Below, piece after piece: positions 44,501 to 57,900 of a stretch of 64,000 bases of DNA. Made by a program: the position numbers and the translations under genes. The stretch comes from Petrosia ficiformis (lineage: Eukaryota > Porifera > Demospongiae > Haplosclerida > Petrosiidae). The stretch is taken from contig OX345636.1 of assembly GCA_947044365.1 (NCBI GenBank), positions 18,206,548 through 18,270,547 on the forward strand, given 5' to 3'. How positions within the stretch are numbered: position 1 is the stretch's first letter; every line of letters starts with the position of its first letter. Below the pieces are notes generated by a model. That model was not told where the DNA came from. It made no database searches and was given only the letters and a program-made list of their open reading frames with translations.

Positions 44501-46929
44501 CTACCATCAGGAAGGATGGCAGGGTTGATGGTAGTGACAGTCTTATCGATGTATCTGATGAGTTCCTGTTGATGGGATGGATCTTCGGATGATACAATCT
44601 TCTCCACATCAGGAGCATCCTCTAGCCAGGCCACACCATGGACATGAGGACTGCCTCTATGTTGGTACTCAAATCGTAGCCAGTAGTCCTTAGCCTTTAG
44701 AATACTCTTATAGAACACATCCATGAATTTGACAATACGTTGATAGAAGAACCAATCAGCCAGACATGGATTTTCTACTACAGCCTTTGATCTCGAGGAG
44801 CTGTTGGTAGGATCTTCTACACCAAGGAGACAAGCCAACTCGGGCCACTGGAGGTCAGCAGCACTGTGTGTGAAGAATACAGTGGGTAGACCTAGTGTGT
44901 CCACCATAGCGATGAGACGACTCTTCTGTTTCATCCAAAACTGTTGGGTTCCACGAAGACTGGCACCGAAGTGTAGGACTCTGTTGGAAAATGCTTCGCT
45001 AACTCGAACCATGTCTCTCAGTTCATCAACAGTGAGATGACCATCGTGAGGATTTTGACGGACGTATATCCTCCCTGTCTGTAGAGCTCGATGTCTCATC
45101 TCAGTGTTTAAGGCAAAGTATCTACAGAAAATAACAGGTTTTAAATTAATTAACAGTAGGTAAAAATAACACATAGTGTAGCACTATATTACATACATAC
45201 AAACCTGAAACGAGGGTGTTTGGCAAATCTTTGATCATGATGCAACATCAGGTGTTTGAAGTAGTTGCCAATAGTCACCGATCGTGGTCTGGGGACCAGA
45301 TAATCAGCTGCACCAGTGGAGAATAAAGTGGGAAAGGCACAGGACATGTACCCTTCGGTTGTGAATTCATTGATGGGATTCCCACTGGTTGATGGCCAGC
45401 TGACAGAACAACTTTGATCGATAGACTGTTGTATGACTTCCTGCTCTGTAACACCTCTTGTTGGCATTGGAAGAAACGTACTTCCGAGGTGTGCATCATG
45501 AGGGTCCTCGTCATTCAGTACTGGGGTAGTGTCAACCTCAGTTGATGATGATACTGTCATTGTTTCTAGGTTTGACAGCTCACCATCTGTAGGTAGAAGG
45601 GCCAATACACTGTGGTCAATAGTAATGTCACGGTAGTAGATATTGTTCTCTACCAACCACTGGAGTGCCCTAAGTACTACCGATCGTCTCACTCTGAAAT
45701 CTTTGTGCGAGTCAGTAGCACCTTCCTTCCTGACAATGATAACATCAAGTTCAGCAGGACAACGTGGCAAGGTGTTAACAAAGGTGGAAACATCCTGTGG
45801 CAGGTTTAGAACATGACCACTGTACCCATACTGGCCATGTGGGAGATGGTAGATAGCCATGATAGGTAGAACCCGTGATATTAGCATTTCCTCCACCTGT
45901 GACAAACCCTGTTAAAAAAGTTAATTAATAATGTTTAAAAAGTTAATAACTATGTGGAATAACTATATTACTTACCTGTAGGCAACATGGTACTGGGCCG
46001 GGATTCATTTCATTGCTCTCAGAATAAAGCTTTGGGCTAGATGAGTCTCGTGAACATCGGATACATTCAATATCAGATGACTCATGAGAATTTCTAAGAA
46101 TGAGTTCGTGGCAAGTAGAACATGCAGAAGATGAACTCAGATTCGCCAAATCAGCATGGTATTTCTCTATCTTCTGACTTTGTGTACACAATTGTCTTGT
46201 TTGTTGGCGTCCGTCTCTGTCGAGCTGCAGTCTATGTTGTCTTTCTTCTGGTGTTTCTAAAGACATTCTTTCCTGCCGATTATGATTTAGCTGAGCTAGT
46301 CTGGCAGCTCTCTGGTCATCACTTTCAGTAGACAGTCTTTGTCGCTGATTGTGACTTAGGTCAGCTAGTCTAGCAGCTCTCTGGTCGTCACTTTCAGTAG
46401 ATAGTCTTTGTTGCTGATTATGACTTAGCTGAGCTAGTCTGACCGCTCTCTGGTCATCAGTTTCAGTAGATAGTCTTTGTTGTTGATTATGACTTAGCTG
46501 AGCTAGTCTGACCGCTCTCTGGTCATCAGTTTCAGTAGATAGTCTTTGTTGTTGATTATGACTTAGCTGAGCTAGTCTGACTGCTCTCTGGTCATCAGTT
46601 TCAGTAGATAGTCTTTGTTGTTGATTATGACTTAGCTGAGCTAGTCTGACTGCTCTCTGGTCATCAGTTTCAGTAGATAGTCTTTGTTGTTGATTATGAC
46701 TTAGCTGAGCTAGTCTGACTGCTCTCTGGTCGTCAGTTTCAGAAGGTTTCCTTCGTTCACGATAGGCCTTTTGACGATCAAGCCTAGCACGACGTTTTTC
46801 AGGGGTTTCTGATTCTCTACGCCGTCTATCTGAGATCCTGCGTTTTTTCAGTCGCTCTTGGCGCTGTTCAGGAGTTTCTTCTTGTCGTGTTCTCTTCGCT
46901 CTTATTTTAGTTGAAATCAAATCAGCCAT
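41385..46929 (-). mobile_element. Helitron transposase (Rep/Helicase), apparently intact, five exons
   Basis: Exons 46929-45976, 45908-45205, 45121-43474, 43318-41686 and 41623-41385 join in phase with no stop to about 1,725 residues. Introns are 69-155 bases with GT-AG ends. The start is the ATG of MADLISTK; the longer frame begins at GTG. Domains: a basic N-terminus with seven tandem 23-residue repeats (STETDDQRAVRLAQLSHNQ type); the HUH motif SPHVHG at about residue 712; the paired tyrosines EYITKYATK at about 881 and 885; and a PIF1-type helicase with Walker A GTAGTGKS at about 1206, LIIDEMSMVG, LLFGDFGQLPP and AVTIHKSQGLTLDRA. It ends in SPPSEWMDQATP repeats. Helitrons move by rolling-circle replication using exactly these two activities. 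The TC and CTRR termini were not located. Splice sites are predicted by eye. Confidence 0.9.
45976..46929 (-). CDS. Helitron exon 1 with seven tandem 23-residue repeats
   Basis: Encodes 318 residues: a Lys/Arg-rich start (KRTRQEETPEQRQERLKKRR), then 69-bp DNA repeats giving near-identical peptides with the core DDQRAVRLAQLSHNQQQRL. The first repeats differ by only a few bases, whereas the last two are diverged (DDQRAARLADLSHNQRQ). A Cys pair region (CSTCHEL, CIRCSR) may bind zinc. Such arginine-rich repeats precede the Rep domain in many animal Helitrons. Confidence 0.75.
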
Positions 46930-47196
46930 TTTGAACACGTGTGTACAGATTTTTTTTTATTTTTTTATTTTCATTGCATGTATTATAAGAGTTTTAACGG
47001 TAAGAAGTCGTATCTATATATATAAATTATATATATATATATATATATCGACAGAATCTCGTTTACACGACTAGTGTGGGGCTCGCTCAGGCTCGCCCCA
47101 ATTATATATATATATTATATATCTCATAATGAGATTCATAGCCCATACATTTCTATGGGGCGTGTAAGTTTATATGTAATATAAAGGTACATACCA

Positions 47197-47518
47197 TGGC
47201 TTCGAGGGATATATGGCCAATATCGAGGTGCGAGGGTCTTATATTCACCATATATACCGAGAAGCCATGGTACATATAATATATTCTATAGCTAACAGAA
47301 ACATCAAAGAACAGGACAATGGACAAGAGTAACAGGCTAACACACCTTACACTTTCAGCGATACGGGGCGAATAGTTCTTGGGAGAAACGCCCATCTGTT
47401 GGTTCTTTTTTTTTTAAGAGACAAAGAGAGCTTCTTTTGTGTGATTACTTGTCGACATAGCCTTCATTCTCTGTAGACTTTTGGTGACTAGATCGACTGC
47501 GCATGTGCATGACGTCAA
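47197..47518 (-). repeat. dispersed repeat with CRE palindrome and conserved small ORF, copy 2
   Basis: Reverse complement of the repeat at 1451-1718, with TGACGTCA at 47510-47517 and the open frame starting MGVSPKNYSPR on the - strand. Compared with copy 1 the shared peptide changes at few positions (R/K, H/R, V/L, L/F). Downstream the two frames diverge. Confidence 0.5.
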
Positions 47519-47729
47519 ACTCGACGGCGATTTCTTACGGACTCAATGACAATCTCTTGCAGGACAATCCAAGGTATGAATCTCATTCTAAAATATATCA
47601 CATATAACACATACATATATATATATATATATAATATATTATATACAATATTATATATAGTATATAAGAATATTAAAAAAACAATTTCAATTAATTAAAA
47701 CAAGTGTATATAGAGAAAAAAAAACATCC

Positions 47730-48240
47730 CTATATTTGCTTTGTGATGACTATGTATTAAGCATTGCTGATGGCACTAGTGTCTCTACCTTTCTGTGTAC
47801 TCGAAAGCTGGGGCCTGAAGAAGTAAGTGTAAGCCTGACTGCAGTCTAAGTACACAGATCTTTGATGAACTGACTGAAGTATTCCTACAAGGTTCTAAAT
47901 GATGACTTCCTCATATCTGAAACTTAACAACTTATTATACTTACTTAAAGATTAAGATTCTTGCATAATATTTATACTGTTTCTCTGCTATATACAACAG
48001 TTATTAGCAGTTTCTGAATCTTCCTGGCTTGTCTGTAGCTCGAAGAGCCTAGAACGCGCGTTCTTTTACGCGCCACGTCCATAAATTGACCGAGCCCCCG
48101 GGAAGACGCAACTTCCTTAACTACGTATACAACGCATAGTCGCGCAAGTGACACAAACATATATATAATTATATAATATATATAAATTATATACATTAAA
48201 CCCCGTGGAAAGCAATTATAGGGAGGCCCTACGGGCCATA
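47730..48240. repeat. dispersed repeat family, copy 2
   Basis: Inverted relative of 2034-2660, sharing GGTAGAGACACTAGTGCCAT on the - strand and the ATAGGGAGGCCCTACGGGCC end near 48220. Split by TA repeats. Confidence 0.5.
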
Positions 48241-48435
48241 AAAACTGAAAGTGTTATGATGAAGATTTTGCGAGTTTTGCCACTCGCCAGTTCTCTATTA
48301 ACGCGAGACTAGCGATGTAACTTAACTAAGCCGCACCTACTACGTATAACTGATATGATCTGAGCTGCATGCATGACGTCTTCGTGATTTTAACGGGGGT
48401 GTAATAATTAAAACAAGCGAGACGAGCATGCAAGC

Positions 48436-48503
48436 AATTAACGACAATATGTGCGCACTCCACTGTAAATTTTCGCAGGAAATCAGGACTATCTATTGAA
48501 GAG
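48436..48503 (+). promoter_or_regulatory. decayed NRF1/E2F promoter of the copy B WDR76-like gene
   Basis: At the matching place the NRF1 palindrome has become ATGTGCGCACTCC and the E2F-like GCGGCAAA has become GCAGGAAA. The untranslated exon donor GAAGAG/GTGAGT (exon end at 48503) is unchanged. Confidence 0.45.
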
Positions 48504-48925
48504 GTGAGTTGAATTTATTATCTCTGGTTGAAGTGATTGCAATGCATGCCATGCATGATCATTTAAAAATGATATCTGTAGGTACCCATTGTCTGAGCAA
48601 ACACATAATGAATATAAATTATATAATGTCTTTTGTTTGAAGGAATTCTTATTCCCTAAGAAATAACTAAATAGTATGTGTTTACCAGAAAGTGGTTGCT
48701 GAATCATAAGGTCTCTGTGGAAACAATATTCATTGAACCATAGTCCACAGGGTAAAGGGTTCAAATTTCAAACAACCAATCCTCCTCTGACTTTATTCAT
48801 TGATATTCATTTGACCACACCCTGAATAACACTGTCCCTAATGATAGTAGCTTTGAGTATTCCAAGTGTCTGAGTTTCTCATCTACAGTCAATTATTTCA
48901 ATTTTTCATACTATATTTTTCTCAG

Positions 48926-51900
48926 ATGACAACTCCAAACCAAAAGTTATATAACACTCCATTTTCATGTAACCTAAGATCACGTGTAAAGAATAATAAT
49001 GATTTTAGACCACGTCGAAGTGTTCACAGGAACCCACCTAATTATTGTGAAGATACTATTGATGGTACATATATAATTGTATATAATTAATTATTATGTG
49101 TGTTGTGTATGCACATGTACAAAATGTATGTGTGTGTATATAGTGTATATATTATGTAATTGTTTGTACATGTATGTACATTAGGGATGGGCAATATTTT
49201 GATTATCGTGATAATAGTGATTAAAATTTCCTGTGATAATCATATCGTCTAAATATTGCCATATCGTGGTCACAAAAATAATGATTATTGTGCCACAACT
49301 TCAGGTTTTCAGTACTATCACAACTAAATAGGTTTTTCAATACTGTTTTCTCAACAAATAAAAGGTATCAATTTGATTGTTGAATTAAATCTACATACAT
49401 ATGTAAGGTAGCCAATAATCGCAATAATCGTGATACTTGCACAGACAATAATCGTTGACTCTTATTTTCATAATCGCCCATCCCTAATGTACATGTGTTT
49501 GTTTAGCGTGTGTGTGTATTTATGTGTACACGTGTATATTTATAAGTACACATGTTTTTGTTTGAGTGTATGTGTTTATGTAGTATACATTGTATGTATG
49601 TATGCATGCTGATATAATTACATGTATTTACTGTATTCACTATTGTGCATATACGCATGTACATGTACATACACTGTTATTGTATACACGTGTATGTATA
49701 TGTGTAGTTGTGTACTTGTATTTATACTGTGTATGTATGTGCATGTGTGTATTTATACAGTGTGTGTTTGTGTGTGTGTTGATGTAGAACATATTAAATG
49801 CTTATTGTCTCAATTACATGTATATACATGTACATGTACATAGTTAAGAATTATTATGAATTTACTAATTTCAGTTAAAGATTTGTTGTTGGATCCACCT
49901 CATCTCATGACAAGAACTGATATTTGCCAAGTGAATAAAAGATCATCTCTCTCTGATGATGAACCATTTACATGTACAAGTGAAGAAGAGGAGGAGGAGA
50001 AGGAGAATGATCGCTCATACTACCAAGGGACATTGAAGCATATTCAGGTTGGCAATTCTCTACAGGTACAAAACTTACAGTAGATGTATATGTCCATGTG
50101 TAGTTACATGTACAATGTACATGTAGGTTCCTGTGGAATAAAATCTCACTAAAGCCATGTACATGTGTATATGTATATGTACATGTGTATATGAGTGGAT
50201 GAGTACAATCATAGTTGAATAATTACATGTATATTTAATCTATCAGGAAATGATCATAAGGCTCACTGTTTTATAGCTCATTAGCATGTTATTTCTATGT
50301 GTTAAGATTTTAAAATGAAAGAACATGTAGAGATATCATAACCAAAAAGCACAAAAGCAAGATTGGGATAGCACCTTAGCAACCAAATAACCACTTCCAC
50401 ATACATGTACATGTAACAACCCTACATACAGGTACACAATGTACATGTACTGTACTTGACTAAAGTGACTAATACATGAGATGATATCTTAACATTCTTC
50501 TTATACATGTACATGTACATATCACCACTGCATTTAGAAAAGTTGCCAAGAGGGGGTAAAACAGGTGTTTACTGAAATAAAGGAGGGCGAAGTCCCTCAT
50601 CTGTGTACGTAAGCACATGGCCAACTGGGGGGGTGTGAGGGCCAGCTTCTCCCTGGAAAATTTTAATTTTAGACTCTCTGTGATCACTTCTAGTGCATGT
50701 TCAGTCAAAAGATGTTTGCTGAGCAGGTTTGAAGGGGTAAGGGGACTTTAGGGGATCAAGATTTTAGTAAGAGGGGCAAATGTAGCCCTGCACACCATGT
50801 TTAATACTAGCTGACAACAACTGAACAACACAGAAATTGTAGCAGTATTCTTATGCATAAAATATGTAAAATGCGTTTTACATGTAACTTATCTCCAGTT
50901 TCTAGTGTACACGTAGTGAAACTAAATAATATAATCACACAGAACCAGGTAGCAGAGATTTCAATACATCTCTTGCAATTGAAATGCACGGCCGAGTGGA
51001 TATCCAGTACTGTAGTACATGTATATACTCTCTGATACATGTACATGTATTTTAGATATTAGAAGTACGCATGTAATGAACCAAATTCAATTTAGACAAG
51101 ATGGATATATGTACAGTATGTACATGATGTTCAATTAAATTGTGGTAGACAGTACCTGAGTACTATATTAACTGATTGGGAAATTTTCTCTGTATTATTG
51201 TTAGGGCTACGATAATTAATCGATTAGTCAATCGATATTGAAAGTTCTTCTGATTATCGATTGTGAGTTTGTGATATCAATTATGGATTATTCCAAATGT
51301 CATACTTTTCATGTACAGTATGGGACAGCAAATAATGTACAATATTGAAGTGACAAGAAGCCTTTTTGATGATCAAATGGGAGGAGTTTCCTGCGTTAAT
51401 TGACTTAATTGGCCACTAATTTTAATTGATTTGAAGTTAATGATAATCGATTTCAGAATCACAGTCGATTCCCAGTCCTAATTGCTGTTAAATATGTACA
51501 TGTACATCTTCCGTTGCTTGTAATTGTATTCTTCCGAAACATATTTTCATGAGGTACATGTTGTGATTCTGTGTCTGTGTAGAATTCCAATAACGTCATG
51601 TCTTCATTTGATCCTTTATCATTGATTGTAGTGTCTGTGTTTTGTTTGTGTGTACACTGTATGTGTGATACATCTATATACATGTACATGTACATGTAAC
51701 TGTGTGTTATATATGATGTGAATCTATCGCGTGTACACGTACATTGTACATATATAAGTCTTTATAGCCTATGTACATGTACTCAAATGTACATGTATGT
51801 ATATCTGTTGTCAAGTTGCTGTATCACTATAGGTAGTGTTGACTATAACTGAAACCCATTTTCAAAAGGCATTTTGACTTTTTAGTAAACTAAACTACTG

Positions 51901-54900
51901 CAACTAACTTAAATGCAAAATGGCCAATAATATGTACCAAACCTTTCAGGTTGCTTGAAATCTATGAAGTTACAAAGGAATCGACCAATCAAATTTGAGT
52001 ATCACGTGAATTAGTAGATTTGATTGGTCTGGGAACTGGGACGAGAATATCAAGCAACCTGAAAAGCACGGTAGTTAACTAAAACTAAAACCCTTTTAGT
52101 AAGCCTAAACTGTTTTAGTTAATTAACTATAACTGAAACTGTGATAAACTAGACATACTACTGTATAACTATAACGAAAAGTGGTCATTATACTAAATCA
52201 ACACTATCATTAGGACATGTGATTGACCGTATGTATCTGTAACCTAATGCTTCAAATTCATGGCTAAAGATCTCTAATTAGTTTTACACACAATAACAGC
52301 ATCCAAAGTTGACATACATGTACATGTAGCAAATATAACAACATGACATGTACATTGTATATGTACATGTATTTCATTGCTGTGCTCTTTATGGTCTGCC
52401 ATCCCTATGAATGATTTTACGTGGATTAATTGTAAGAATTAAATTTGTACATGTGTGTACATGTATATGTAATATGCTTGTGTCATGTACATGTACATGT
52501 AGTTACGGAAGTTGTAAAAGAAGAATCGAAAAACAATACATGTACATGTAGGTTGTTGGATTTCAGATCAACAATGATCAATTGTTGCCATAAAGCAAGC
52601 ATTAATGGGTTGTTACTTCATGTAAGGAGTCATATAATGCACTGCAAAAATAAAATTGTTAAAATAACTAATTTACATGTATTGGTTACTACAGTTTCAA
52701 GGAATAATGGAAACTGTAATTTAATTGGTCGTGTAGGTTATTATGACTGCATGGTGACAAATTATAGTAATTTCAATTACATGTATCCTTATTAGATATA
52801 CAAAGAAGCAGAAAAACATTTTAATGGTGACATACATGTACATGTAATTCAGTTATCATTATACTGTCTATGTATATTATAATCCAATTTCAGTTATCTA
52901 TTAGTTATACAAAGAAGCAGAATAACATTTTAATTAAATCCAAACCTTCATTGTGCATCTTATATGAGATATTTGACATGATAACTCACTATATACATTG
53001 TATTTCACCATGCAGTTACATCAACTATTATAATTTACATTCTTGCAACTGTACTAAACTACTTGCTATTTTAACAATTTTATTTTTCCAGTGTAATGTA
53101 TAGTCTCTTATAAGAATTACATTGTATGTTAGGTGTACTGACATTGTTAGGATTATATCAGGTTGTATTTGTTCTCAAAATTATTGTATTGTGTGTTTTG
53201 TATAGGCTATTTTGAATGGGGGACAATACATGAATTGAGAGACCATTAATGTGTATGCAGCTTAATAAAACAATGACTCTATACATGTCCTTCTGTGTAG
53301 TATCATCCCAACTTTGTTCACATACATCATGTACATGTATATTTTAGGTTTGTCCAGTGATGTAGATGTACTGATAATCAAATCGGTGATCATTATTGGT
53401 CTATTTTTAGTATCAGTATGTGATTAGGTTTGAGTGATATAACCAGTATTGTATACATGTGTACTAATAATGTAATTTCTTACCAATACCCATAATCATA
53501 GAGAAATTATTTTGATTGAAGGTACAGATATACATGTACATGTACATGTAGATAATATCTGATTGGAGCAGAATATCAATTTATCATAAAATTCTATGTC
53601 GTTGCATCACTGGTTTTGACATACTTATTTACGTGTACAACTTGTACATGCACATCCATCCCTATATACATGTACATGTGTCTTTCTTTCTTCCTTCTTT
53701 CTTTCCATCTCAAGTGTCATCATGTGTATACTTAGGTTTAGTGTTGGTGTCTTTGGTGGTTTAATTACCCTGGCCTTCACTTATATACCGAGTTTCAGTT
53801 AGCCTGTTTAAACAGGTGTATTGTTTGATTTGGACCCTGCCAGCTGGGCTGCCTTGGTAACTCAGTTGGTAAGAGCATCTGTCCGGAGTGCAGAGTGTTG
53901 TCGGTTCAAATCCCACCTGAGGCAACTCTCATTTTCATTTTTTCATTTGCCTTAGGTGTCTGTCTTTCTTTCTTTCTTTCCATCTCAAGTGTCATCATGT
54001 GCATCCTCTTCATTTTTTTATTGAAAACTTAATTACATGTACTGTGTATCTTCTGCTCTTATTGTTCTGAAGTTTTAATTCAAATCATGTAAAATGTGAT
54101 TACAATGTATGTACATGTACATGTGTATAATTAAGAAATAATGAAGTACATTTGCAAATGAAACCCTAAATATTAGACCATGTTTTCAAACTGAAAGTTA
54201 AGTAAACAATAAACATTAATACCATCAATCCAGTACATGTATGTAAACAATTACTTAGGTTTTTGTTACTATAGTTTAAAGATTATTGTGCCCACTAAAG
54301 CAAGTGCTCCAAGGGTAAATGTAACAACTGATCCACCAACAGCTACATCTGATCCAGTTATTACACCTGTACACTCAATATCCTTAGCAAGGTTTTGACA
54401 GAAGTCTTGACAGTTGTTTATCAGAGCTTGATATCCTCCCATCTGTTTCATACGTGTATGAGCACAGAGCAGTATCTCATTAGCTGGTTTCACAATTTTT
54501 CCCAGACTTGTTTGTTTAAGTTGCCTGTGTTTAGAATGTAAAATTAATATTATAGTGTAAATTAAGTCTAAATAAGTAAGCCTTTCAGTTATTAGAGCTA
54601 CTGTACATGTAGGTCAGTAGCTCACTGCATGATATACATGTACATGTACACTTTTTATGGTCTACAGGACCATCCATATGATTAGTTTTCCACAGGTCCG
54701 AACTATATAATTACACACATGTATATATTCTTGTGTCACTTACGTGTATACATGTACGTAGTTAAGGAAATTATAACGGCTTAGTCGCTTAATAGCTGTA
54801 TATGTACACGTATATTATTCATACATATTTTTAAAGTTGTCTTAATACAATGTAGATACACAGATAGTTACCTGTAATGTGGGTGTGAGATGTCTATGGC

Positions 54901-57900
54901 CATGAAGTGTAGTTCTACTTCATAATGCTCTGTGTCAATATTATGTCCTTTTAGAAGGTGAATTATAAATGCTTTACCAGTCTCTTCAGACTCAAACATC
55001 AAAGAGTAGTGATCAAACCATCCTTTGCTTAAAAGGTAGACATTCCATGATGCTTCATCTCTATGAGAGGGAAACCCTTGTCCATGATCTAGCCAGAAGC
55101 TTGATACTCGTTGTAAAAACTGGGTTTTCTCTTCTTGATAGGCCTTTTCATGACCTTTTTTGAACAACTAGACATGTTAACTGTTAGTAACGCTTTGTAG
55201 AACACACAATCTCAATCTCTGTAAAAGTCACAAGGAGCTTTTATAATTTGTGTTACATCATTATTTGCTGAATCACTTTGACATCATCATTGTACATAAA
55301 CATGTACATGTACATGTATGGTGACATTATAATTTGTAATGTACTGTACATGGTAAAAGTAGAACTTGCTTGTGAACAACTGCAGTATAATTATACATGT
55401 ACAGACAATTTAAACATATGCATGCACTTATATATATATACATGTATACAGTGTATATACATGTATATATATATTCCGATATGGCGAAACATCACAGTAA
55501 ACCACAGGTTTATAAATCAGATATAACACCCTGTGGTCAGATATAAAACCTGCAGTCAATACAGACTAAAAGAAAACAATGCTTACCTTTTCCAAAGTGA
55601 AGACAGAAAGGTAGGAGAAGCAACAGACATCAACAAAGGTTTTGTCTTTCGGGAAATATATTAACTGTAACACGCCTACTTGTGCTACATGTATATCAGA
55701 ACTGATATTAGCGTATACATATATACACGTATATATATATATATAATTATATATATGTAATTATACATGTATATATATATATAATTTATACTAAAAATAG
55801 AAATCACATGACATGCTGATATACATGTACATGTATTATATTGCATATACATGTACGGTGTACATGTATGTACATGTATACAGTTCATTATTCAACCTGA
55901 GAGTACTGAATGTGTGTGTGTGTTTTGGAAAAAGAGACACCGTTTGTCAGATCCTCAGGCCAGTGCTGAATGAGCAGGTGGCCCTGTGGAGACTGACTAC
56001 CAACTGAATGACAGACCTCTCTCAGTGGTACGAGCATCTGACATTTACTTCATTTTATTGATTTGATTTAAAACCATAGATTTACATAATAGTTTTTATA
56101 ATTATAGTGCTTGGTGGCTAGTCAATTCTTAATTCTGGTCGTCAGGGGAGTTCTAATTTGGTCATTACAAGCCGAAGGTCAGCAGGTTTCTATCCCTTTA
56201 ATCTCCCGACCTGTTGTTAGCTAAGGAAAGGGTGGGACCACTCCCACACAGGAGTCCAGAGCATTGGTACACATGTCAATATGTATGGTAATGCTTGTTA
56301 AATATTTGTTTCCGCTTGCTATATTTAATAATTATTATCTATACTTACACATGTGTAATGAATATTCATACATACATGTACATGTATGTCTAGTGTCAAT
56401 CCTCTTTATGTTATAATTATGTATTTAAAAATACATGTAGATCCAACTATATCTAGCAATACATTAAAGATGGTGACAACAAATATTGTACAATATGGAA
56501 GTGACAGGAAGCCTTTTTTGATCATCAAATGGGAGGAGTTTACTGCATAAAGACATATGATTGGCCTTACCTGTTACCACAGACTGATGCTTCAAAATCA
56601 TGGCTAATCCGTGGTCTAAACCCTCACAATGTCAGTACACCCAACATACATACACATGTACATTGTACTACAAGAGACTGTCATTGTTGATCTGAAACTC
56701 AACAATCTATTACAGTTATATCATTCTTCTTTAAATACAACTTTCCTAACCACATGTACATGTATATGACACAAGCATATTATGTATCATTAATAAAGTA
56801 CAGAACTGAAATACTAAGCTACAGTGAGTGAACAACAACATGCAGAGCACATGGACAGCACATGATAAGTATAGAATACTCTGGACAGTTCTACAGACAA
56901 TTACATGTAGGAGCATAACACATATAATTAACAAAAAGAAAGATATAGAATATTCTAGAATAGTACAAAACACATTAATTAATACACCTATTACATACAC
57001 TACTATGCCATGTAAAAAGCATTTATAGGGATGGCCCTACAGGCCATAAAAAGCACAGCAATGAAATAGATATTATTGTTACATGTATGTCAACTTTGCA
57101 TGCTGTCATTGTATGTTTAGTATTTGTTCTCACTCAAGCATGTAATGTGTGGTTTGTACATAATTTATTATAGTCTAGAGACTATCCAGTGATAACCCAT
57201 TAGTGTGTGTCAACTTGATTGATGTTTAATTGGGTTCTGTAGCTAGCAGCCAATCATTCAATGACTATACATGTGTACATGTACATGTACTTCTGTGTTA
57301 GTATCATCCCATGTACTTTTTAGGTTTGTCCAGTGATGTACCGATAATCAGATTGGTAATGGATATGATCATCATTGGTCTATTTTTAGTATCAGTGTGT
57401 GAGTGGTATAACCAATATTGTATACATGTACATGTACATGTAGTAATTGTACTAATAATGTAATTTCTTATCAATACCCATGTAATCATAAAGAGTCATA
57501 AAGGAATTTTAATTTTCATTTTAAGGAATGATTTAATTGAATTCGGTACAGATGTACATGTACATGTACATATTGGACTGGTATTGTTATCAGTAAATTA
57601 CTGAGTTTATCAGAATATTGATAAAATTCTATGTCATAGTTTTGACATCCCTGTGTACATGTACACTGTATCATCTGTTCTTATTAATTAAATTCTTCTG
57701 AATTTTTAATTGGAATCATCTAGAATGTGAATATCTACATGTATAATAAAGTAATGAAGTACATGTATACATACATTTGATCTAAAAAAAACCTTTAATG
57801 ACAATTATAGACATGGTTTTTCAAAATGAAAGTTACATGTACATTAAGTAAACAAGTACATGTATGTAAACAATACACATTAATGTACGTAATCAATCCA

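Larger units (their letters stand above)
46930..48406. other. repeat-rich stretch between the Helitron gene and copy B
   Basis: Holds TA runs (47028-47049, 47610-47633), the inverted second copies of the repeats seen at 1451 and 2034, and GC-rich bits around 48050-48110 (AACGCGCGTTC). The Helitron 5' end is probably within 46950-47060. No host gene seen. Confidence 0.5.

Noticed and set aside
37816..46929. The RPA-like gene as part of the Helitron
   Set aside because: Some Helitrons carry RPA-like genes, but here it is on the opposite strand, beyond two minisatellites and a foldback, and has its own flanking motif; a link cannot be supported.
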